DNA of 6,296 nt from Candidatus Eiseniibacteriota bacterium (GTDB lineage Bacteria > Eisenbacteria > RBG-16-71-46 > CAIMUX01): NCBI GenBank assembly GCA_020431745.1, contig JAGQHR010000206.1:1-6296 (forward strand), written 5' to 3'. Position numbers and translations under genes: made by a program. Below the pieces are notes generated by a model. The model did no database searches. It was not told the DNA's origin and was given only the letters and a program-made list of their open reading frames with translations. This document shows positions 1-5,080 of this stretch, piece after piece; position 1 is the first letter of the stretch, and each line of letters opens with the position of its first letter.

Positions 1-1
1 G

Positions 2-436
2 ACCGCGGTCGCCTACGCGACGTACGTGCTGGTCTTCCAAAGATCGCAACGCGCGCGGGTCCGGCTCACGCCTGCGGCCAGCCTCATGACGATCTCGTTC
101 GCCTGCGCCTTCGTGATGGCGGTGGGCGTACTGGCCGAGGGGACCTTCCGGATCCCGGACGGTCGGAGCTGGGCCTCGATGATCGGGTACGGCGTGCTTT
201 GCCAGGCGCTGGGGTGGATCCTCATCAGCCGCGGGTTGCCGCACATCGCCGCCTCGAAGGTCGGGCTCTTCCTGCTGCTCCAGCCGACGCTGTCGTTCCT
301 CTGGGACATTCTCTTCTTCGGGCGGCCCACGGATCGGTGGGAGTGGCTGGGCGCGGTCGTCGCGCTCGGTGCGATCTATCTGGGGAGCACCCGTTCGGCC
401 CGTCGCACACCGAGGTTGCGACGGGCCGAACGGTGA
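2..436 (+). CDS. EamA/DMT-family transporter, C-terminal part (5' truncated by window edge)
   Basis: The reading frame is open from base 2 to the TGA at 434-436, giving 144 visible residues. An internal GTG at 26 is not a credible start, because the residues before it (TAVAYATY) continue the same hydrophobic helix. Four further hydrophobic segments follow: around LMTISFACAFVMAVGVLAE, SMIGYGVLCQALGWILISRG, VGLFLLLQPTLSFLWDILFF and WLGAVVALGAIYLGS. The tail is arginine-rich and probably cytoplasmic. The order 'S-K-V-G-L-x-L-L-Q-P-T ... L-F-F-G-R-P ... E-W-L-G-A-x-x-x-L-G-A-I-Y-L' matches the end of the second EamA repeat, in which the usual 'LxEP' appears as 'LQP'. The family consists of ten-helix inner-membrane exporters or permeases of small metabolites; the substrate cannot be inferred. 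The gene converges on the large secreted-protein gene, with only 33 bases between their stop codons. The assignment to the superfamily is fairly secure, but any narrower assignment is not. Confidence 0.85.
   Translation, partial: TAVAYATYVLVFQRSQRARVRLTPAASLMTISFACAFVMAVGVLAEGTFRIPDGRSWASMIGYGVLCQALGWILISRGLPHIAASKVGLFLLLQPTLSFLWDILFFGRPTDRWEWLGAVVALGAIYLGSTRSARRTPRLRRAER
391..433. terminator. Perfect 17-bp inverted repeat over the last codons of the transporter; possible bidirectional terminator
   Basis: Bases 391-407 (CCGTTCGGCCCGTCGCA) are exactly complementary in reverse to 417-433, leaving a 9-base loop at 408-416. The stem ends directly before the TGA stop at 434-436, so the hairpin is made entirely of coding sequence for the Arg-rich tail. 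It lies between two convergent genes (stops at 436 and 470), which is the expected place for a shared terminator. There is no U-tract after the stem on either strand, so a classical intrinsic terminator is not shown. Alternative roles are 3'-end stabilisation of mRNA or a block to read-through from the convergent gene. The inverted repeat itself is certain; its function is inferred. Confidence 0.5.
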
Positions 437-469
437 CGGGGACGGAGTCGAGGGCGAACCCTCACTCGG

Positions 470-3400
470 TCAGCGCAGGACGATCATCTTCTTGTTGGAC
501 GAGAATTCGTCCGTCTGGAGCTGACTCCAGAAGACTCCCGATGCCACCGGATGTCCCGCGTCATCGGTTCCGTCCCACACGATCTCGTGCAGCCCCGCCT
601 CCATCGGAGCATCGACGAGCGTCCGGACCCGGCGTCCGCTCGCGTCGAAGATGGTGAGCGCGGTCCGCCCCGCACGCGCCAGGGAGAACCGCACCAGGGT
701 CCGCGGATTGAACGGATTCGGCGCGTTCTGATAGAGCCGCGTCACGCGCGCGTCACTGATCTCCGGCGGATCCGCCGAGGAGGTTCCCTCGCAGATGGGG
801 GCGATGCAGAGTCCGGGGATGCTCGCCGCACCGCCGTAGATCCATTCCAAGGCGGCCGCCAGCTCGTTCGATGCCGCCGTCACGATGTGGGCCGAATCGG
901 CCACGCACTCCTCGACGGCATCGCGCGCCGAGAGGTGGTGCCAGGAGACGCCGTCGATGACGACGCGGTAGTTGCCGGCGCCGCCGACCTGCCGCGCGAT
1001 CTGGTTGTAGGCGGTCTCTCCGCCCCCGGTCACGTCGACGTAGGCGCGGTTTCCGACTCCGCCGTTGGTCGGGGCGAGGACGTCGAACGCAAACGACTGT
1101 GGGCACCAGTTGCCCCAGGCGTCGTATTGGTACCCTTCCGGCGCGTGGCTGTTGGTCGTGCCGTAGAGCTCGCCGCCCCCGGACGGCGTCTCGAGCCGCA
1201 CGCAGTAGTTCTCGTCGTAGCCGCTGATCGGTCCGTGGTAGTCCTCCGCGACCACGTGCGCGCCGGCGACGTTGTTGAGGAAGAATGGCGCCCGAGCCGC
1301 GATCGCGGTGCCGATGTCATCCCCGTTCAGGACCAATCCCTGTCGCTGGACGCTCCCGTCGCACTCGAGGACGTTGAGCCACTCGTTGAAGAGGACGAAG
1401 TCCTCGCCCCACATCGGAGCCTGCAGATCGCCCGTGTTCACGAGGATGCCGCGATAGCCCAGAAGCTGATAGAGCGGAACGCCGTTCGTAGAGGGGAAGG
1501 CGCCGCGCGCCAACGGCGCCTTCCAGTTGGAGGACGCGTCGTTGTAGTCATAGCGATCGTGCGCGACGCCCAACGCGTCGAGCGCCGACTCGACCGTACG
1601 CTGGGCGCCGGAGTTGGTGTCGACGTAGAGCAGGCATGGATAGCGCGGCGTTCCCTGGTCGACGCGCCAGCCCGGGAGGATCTCGAACTCGTAGAAATAG
1701 CCTCCCGTGGTGTCGGGCAGGAAGAAGTTCTCGGACGGCGTGGTGACATAGCTCGCCGTGACGAAGTAGTCGATGGCGGTTCCCGCGTTCAGGACCTGAT
1801 CCCGGATGATCTCGTTGCCGTCGCTGTACTCACCGGCCTCGCCCGGGTACCAGTTGTCCTCCCGGCAATAGGAAACGAAGGAATTGCGGGAGGGGAATCC
1901 GGTCGGAGTCTGGAACGAGTCCATCCAGGCGAAGGCGAAGCCTGCCGTGGGGTCGGGATTGCCGTTGACGGAAGCGACGTCGGTCTTCCAATCGAGATAG
2001 CGGGGCAGCTTGTTGCCGGGGCCTTCGCGCCGGATGCGGAACCAGAGGCGGGTTTCCCACTCGTGGCCCAGCGTCGAAACCGGGCCGGTCACGTAGAGCG
2101 AGTCGCCCAGCACGAACGGCGGTTGGTTGCCCATGTTCACGTTGGTGTTGACGTCGGCATTGCCCCACGAGTCCGGACTGAAGACGCCGTTGGTTTGACC
2201 GAAGCCGTCCTGGAAGCGCGTTCCGGTGGCGGAGGGAGCGAAGGTGATGACCGGGGCGGCCGGGACCTTGGTGCCGCGGACCTGCACGTTGTCGATAAGG
2301 GGAGAGAAGCTGTCCACGCCGGTGCAGTCGGTCTGGGGGATCCCGAAAGCGTCGCACGACGCATAGAGCTCATAGACGAAGCGGAGCCGTTCGCAGTCGC
2401 GAGGCACTCCCGCGTCCGTCGCCACCGTCCGGTGGGTGTCGCAGGCCGGGCCTGGTTCGTAGAAGAACGTGTTCTGGCCGACTCGTCCGGACCAACCGAC
2501 GTGACCGTTCACCGGACAGACCCACGGGTAGTAGTCCCAGCCGGGACGATAGAAGACGCCGTTCGCGCGGGGGAGATCCGTGTACTGATCCCACTCGGCG
2601 GAGATTTCCAGCTCGCCGGGGAAGCCGGAGAGCCGCGTTCCCATGTCCAGGATGTCGGTCGGATTCGAGCGCGCCTCCTCCCTTTGCCCGAGCGGATGAC
2701 GCTGCTCGTCGTCGTGGAATTCGATCAGGTTGCCGGAGAGTCCGCAGCCACAGATCTCGACGAGGTCGTAGTCGGCCACGTTGCCGAGTCCGAAGTAGCT
2801 GCCGGCTCCGATGGGACACGTCTCGAAGGTCCAGGCCTGATCCCCGTCGTCGAAGTCGTAGCTCGCCTCGGTTCCACCCGTCAGTGCGACGTCATCGAAG
2901 CCGCAGGGACCGTAGTCGGTTTCGTACGCGCCGTCCTCGTCGGACCAGCCTCCGTCGGAGCGGAACTGGAAGACGAGCTGGAACTGGGTGGAGCCGCCGA
3001 GCATCGCCGGTGTGATCTGCACTTCGTACGACTCTCCCACGGGAGGGCTCGCGGGGGAGTCGGTGGCGAGACCGATCTTGCCGCTGAAGCCGTCGGCCGG
3101 GTGGAGCGGAACCTCGGATCCGTCGGGGAGGCGGTGCAGAAACACCGTCGTGTAGTCGAAGCCGAGCTCGCTGTCGTTGAAGTAGCGGAAGGCGAGCGTG
3201 ACGTCCTGGGCCGAAGTGACCGACTGGACCGGCGAGACGATGCGCTGACACCAGCGGTTGCCGTAGCCCAAGCCCCCAGCCCAACACTGGTTGTCCGCTT
3301 CGTCCTCGAAGGCGCCGATCCAGAGCGATCCCACGCCGTCGAGGATCGGAGCCGGTACCTCGTTGCCGTGTCCGGCCCAATCGTCCGCGGAAATCCGCCG

Positions 3401-3715
3401 TCCATAGGTCTGGGCCTGGACGGTGATGTCCTGGGCGTACCAACCCATCAGCGGGTCGGCTCCTTCGGGGTCGTCCCAATCCCAGACGTCTCCGTGGATG
3501 GAGAACCCGTCGGGTCCGAGGTCACCGTACGAGACGGTGTCCACGAGCGCGCGTGCGCTCGAGGCGGTCGCGTCGGACGGGCGATCGGCGTCGATGGATT
3601 CCACCCCCGCCCTCTGCAGGGGAAGCGGTTGGTTGGTTCCGAAGTCTCTGGCCTGTGCTGCAGCGGTGAGCGTCAAAAAAAGGATGAGCATGAGTGCGGA
3701 ATGAAAGGAAGACAT
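470..3715 (-). CDS. Large secreted multidomain protein with FlgD-like / T9SS-type C-terminal sorting domain
   Basis: This is a complete gene of 1081 residues, not matched to a named family. The ATG (3713-3715, complement) follows GGAGGG closely. Residues 1-22 look like a signal peptide, with a hydrophobic stretch LMLILFLTLTAAA and cleavage after A-Q-A. Residues ~70-485 are Gly/Asp/aromatic-rich and beta-like, reading as two jelly-roll-type modules that each end in a 'FDDV' or 'IDNVQVRG' strand (near 273 and 474). Residues ~485-680 look like a third beta domain. Residues ~690-960 look alpha/beta: strand PCLLYVDTN, then GYRGILVNTG and LVLNGDDIG, reminiscent of class I glutamine-amidotransferase-like folds but with no Gly-x-Cys-x-Gly nucleophile elbow. 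Residues ~990-1081 carry NAPNPFNPRT, IFDASGRRVRTLVD, WDGTDDAGHPVASG and end KKMIVLR, the FlgD-Ig-like domain found at the end of many exported FCB-type proteins. It is probably exported to the cell surface or medium. Its enzymatic activity, if any, is unknown. A paralogue lies at 5081-6296. Confidence 0.9.
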   Translation of the reverse strand: MSSFHSALMLILFLTLTAAAQARDFGTNQPLPLQRAGVESIDADRPSDATASSARALVDTVSYGDLGPDGFSIHGDVWDWDDPEGADPLMGWYAQDITVQAQTYGRRISADDWAGHGNEVPAPILDGVGSLWIGAFEDEADNQCWAGGLGYGNRWCQRIVSPVQSVTSAQDVTLAFRYFNDSELGFDYTTVFLHRLPDGSEVPLHPADGFSGKIGLATDSPASPPVGESYEVQITPAMLGGSTQFQLVFQFRSDGGWSDEDGAYETDYGPCGFDDVALTGGTEASYDFDDGDQAWTFETCPIGAGSYFGLGNVADYDLVEICGCGLSGNLIEFHDDEQRHPLGQREEARSNPTDILDMGTRLSGFPGELEISAEWDQYTDLPRANGVFYRPGWDYYPWVCPVNGHVGWSGRVGQNTFFYEPGPACDTHRTVATDAGVPRDCERLRFVYELYASCDAFGIPQTDCTGVDSFSPLIDNVQVRGTKVPAAPVITFAPSATGTRFQDGFGQTNGVFSPDSWGNADVNTNVNMGNQPPFVLGDSLYVTGPVSTLGHEWETRLWFRIRREGPGNKLPRYLDWKTDVASVNGNPDPTAGFAFAWMDSFQTPTGFPSRNSFVSYCREDNWYPGEAGEYSDGNEIIRDQVLNAGTAIDYFVTASYVTTPSENFFLPDTTGGYFYEFEILPGWRVDQGTPRYPCLLYVDTNSGAQRTVESALDALGVAHDRYDYNDASSNWKAPLARGAFPSTNGVPLYQLLGYRGILVNTGDLQAPMWGEDFVLFNEWLNVLECDGSVQRQGLVLNGDDIGTAIAARAPFFLNNVAGAHVVAEDYHGPISGYDENYCVRLETPSGGGELYGTTNSHAPEGYQYDAWGNWCPQSFAFDVLAPTNGGVGNRAYVDVTGGGETAYNQIARQVGGAGNYRVVIDGVSWHHLSARDAVEECVADSAHIVTAASNELAAALEWIYGGAASIPGLCIAPICEGTSSADPPEISDARVTRLYQNAPNPFNPRTLVRFSLARAGRTALTIFDASGRRVRTLVDAPMEAGLHEIVWDGTDDAGHPVASGVFWSQLQTDEFSSNKKMIVLR
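474..505. repeat. 32-base direct repeat, copy 1 (3' end of the 470-3715 gene)
   Basis: This block, beginning CGCAGGACGATC and ending GACGAGAA, is identical base for base to 5085-5116 and in the same orientation. It encodes the final residues F-S-S-N-K-K-M-I-V-L-R of both paralogues. Both copies end their gene, so the identity probably reflects shared ancestry plus constraint on the C-terminal signal. It could also be a recombination point between the two genes. Confidence 0.9.
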
Positions 3716-3718
3716 GAT

Positions 3719-3724
3719 CCCTCC
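3719..3724 (-). promoter_or_regulatory. Shine-Dalgarno sequence of the large secreted-protein gene
   Basis: The complement reads TTGGAGGGATC then ATG, so GGAGGG ends three bases before the start codon. The spacing is short but the match is strong. It favours the ATG at 3715 over the internal ATG eight codons later, which would also shorten the signal peptide's n-region. Confidence 0.7.
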
Positions 3725-3835
3725 AAGGGGACGCTGCGGCGTGGGGAGAAGCGCCTCGGTTACTGCCGGCGGTTCACCAGGGTGGGGGGAGAAGAACCAC
3801 CACCAGAGTGACGCAGATCCTCCGGTCTGTCAATT

Positions 3836-3869
3836 CGCAACGCGCGCCGTGTGCGACGTTCGCGTTGCG
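3836..3869. repeat. 9-bp perfect inverted repeat in the divergent intergenic region
   Basis: CGCAACGCG at 3836-3844 is the exact reverse complement of CGCGTTGCG at 3861-3869, with 16 bases between. It lies three bases beyond the TTGACA-like hexamer of the minus-strand gene, and 113 bases before the lipoprotein start. The arms could be an operator for a dimeric regulator or form a hairpin. In GC-rich DNA a 9-bp repeat of CpG-rich sequence can also occur by chance. Confidence 0.4.
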
Positions 3870-3955
3870 CCTCCGCCGCACCGAAGGATCTCGTGCGTGT
3901 CTCCCCGGTCTGAAGGTCTAAGGAAACCCGCGTTCCGCGCCGATAGGGCCGTGGG

Positions 3956-3979
3956 GAGCCGGCGGTCGGCTCGGGAGGA
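3956..3979 (+). promoter_or_regulatory. Ribosome binding site of the lipoprotein gene with an abutting 6-bp hairpin
   Basis: GGGAGGA at 3973-3979 is a strong Shine-Dalgarno sequence ending three bases before the ATG at 3983 and fixes this start. Immediately upstream, GAGCCG (3956-3961) pairs with CGGCTC (3967-3972) around a 5-base loop, so the stem abuts the Shine-Dalgarno without covering it. The site is clear; whether the stem affects translation is not known. Confidence 0.6.
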
Positions 3980-3982
3980 TTC

Positions 3983-5011
3983 ATGGCGAAGCGAGCGGCG
4001 GGCACGTGGTGGATGTGCGGGTTTGTTCTCATGCTGGCGGCTCTCGCCGGCGGGGGTTGCTCCAGTGACAGCACCGCGCCCGAGGACACCGACAAGACCG
4101 AGTACACCGTGCGGATCGAGGCTTCGTTGGATTTGGGAGCGGCCCCGCACGGAGTCGCAGTCGCTCCGAGCTACGACCGCGTGTTCATCACCAACTTCGG
4201 CGAAGGAGAGCTCGCCGTGCTCGATCCCGGTTCGCTCGTGTTCCGCGCGTCGGTCGATGCCGGCAGCGGCGCGGTCAACGTGGCCGTCTCGTCGCGGTGG
4301 AGCCAGGTCTACGTGACGAACGAAACGGGGGGCACCCTGTCCGTCTACGATCTCGACACCCTGCACGAGATCACGCGGATTCCGCTTGGCTCCCGGCCTC
4401 ACGGGCTCGATCTGGACCCGACCGAGTCGACGCTCCTGGTCTGCAATCTGGGCAGCGACGAAGTCAGTCGCGTCGATCTGGCGACGCTCACGGAAGTCGG
4501 GCGCATTCCGGTCGGATCGACCCCCGACAGCCCCGTCTTCACGCGCGACGGGAGCTCGGCCTATGTCACCAACTACAACGGTCGCGATCCGAGCACGCTC
4601 AGCAAGATCGAGACGTCCGGCTGGACGGAGGTGAAGCGGATTCCGGTCGGGATCCATCCGCACGGGATCCAGCTCTCGCCGGACGGCGGGCGGCTCTATG
4701 TCTCGCTGGAAGGCGAGGACGTGGTGCTGGTGCTCGACACCGCGACGGACGAGATCGTCGCGCGCTATCCGTGCGGCGAGCTGCCCCATGGATTGGGGCT
4801 GACCCCCGACGGTCGCTACCTGTGGACCGGGAATCTCCAGAGCCACGACATCACCGTGCTGGACGCCGCGACGGGGGAGAGGATCACCACCCTTTCGCTC
4901 GGGATCGGGGCCCAGCCGCACGTCATCGCGTTCGCGCCGGACGGGAGCCGCGCCTACGTGAGCGACTTCTTCCGCCGTGAGGTGGTCGTGGTGGCGGTGA
5001 GCGGGGCGTAG
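3983..5011 (+). CDS. Predicted lipoprotein with seven-bladed YVTN-type beta-propeller
   Basis: This is a complete gene of 342 residues with a strong ribosome binding site. The N-terminus MAKRAAGTWW...MLAALAGGGC is a lipoprotein-type signal with Cys26 as the likely lipidated residue; the lipobox is loose (Gly at -3 rather than Leu). An Asp/Glu/Thr-rich linker (to ~40) is followed by seven repeats of 41-45 residues. Each has a 'xYVTN'-like strand (VFITN 67, VYVTN 109, LLVCN 151, AYVTN 193, LYVSL 238, LWTGN 279, AYVSD 324) and then a 'xVxDxxT' strand. Most are preceded by a 'PHG' turn and 'xxxPDG' (PHG near 55, 139, 226 and 268; PHV near 312). This is the YncE/YVTN repeat pattern, and seven repeats would close one propeller. 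Such proteins usually act as binding or scaffold proteins or form part of surface complexes; no catalytic site is visible. It is probably membrane-anchored outside the cytoplasm. It is divergent from the 1081-residue gene and convergent with its paralogue. The ligand is unknown. Confidence 0.88.
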   Translation: MAKRAAGTWWMCGFVLMLAALAGGGCSSDSTAPEDTDKTEYTVRIEASLDLGAAPHGVAVAPSYDRVFITNFGEGELAVLDPGSLVFRASVDAGSGAVNVAVSSRWSQVYVTNETGGTLSVYDLDTLHEITRIPLGSRPHGLDLDPTESTLLVCNLGSDEVSRVDLATLTEVGRIPVGSTPDSPVFTRDGSSAYVTNYNGRDPSTLSKIETSGWTEVKRIPVGIHPHGIQLSPDGGRLYVSLEGEDVVLVLDTATDEIVARYPCGELPHGLGLTPDGRYLWTGNLQSHDITVLDAATGERITTLSLGIGAQPHVIAFAPDGSRAYVSDFFRREVVVVAVSGA

Positions 5012-5080
5012 CGGAGCCGACCTTCCGGCCGGGCCGCGCATACGCCCCTCTCGAGAATCCTCGCGTCTGTCTGTCGGTCG

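Larger units (their letters stand above)
3716..3982. promoter_or_regulatory. Divergent intergenic region between the secreted-protein gene and the propeller lipoprotein gene
   Basis: These 267 bases separate two divergent start codons, so both promoters should lie here. For the minus-strand gene, a TTGACA hexamer is present (complement of 3828-3833), but the sequence 17 bases downstream (CACTCT) is a poor -10, so the promoter is only a possibility. For the plus-strand gene, TCTAAG at 3917-3922 resembles a -10 at four of six positions but has no convincing -35. The region also contains a 9-bp inverted repeat (3836-3869). No riboswitch-like structure or small ORF was recognised. Confidence 0.45.

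Noticed and set aside
551..3811. A 1086-codon open frame on the plus strand, antisense to the large secreted-protein gene.
   Set aside because: Its translation is low-complexity (rich in Arg, Val, Gly, Glu, Ala) with no domain, signal peptide or coherent pattern, and it spans the start and promoter area of the opposite gene. The minus-strand frame has a signal peptide, domains, a Shine-Dalgarno and a paralogue. Long antisense frames are expected in GC-rich coding DNA.
3830..5041. A 403-codon minus-strand open frame opposite the propeller lipoprotein.
   Set aside because: It is a shadow of the repeat-containing lipoprotein gene; the protein is Arg/Asp/His-rich with no recognisable features, while the plus strand has clear YVTN repeats and a ribosome binding site.
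5012..5080. A possible terminator between the convergent lipoprotein and paralogue genes.
   Set aside because: Only very short stems were found (for example a 4-bp GCCG/CGGC pair at 5016-5029 and the palindrome TCTCGAGA at 5049-5056), with no U-tract. Nothing comparable to the hairpin at 391-433 is present.
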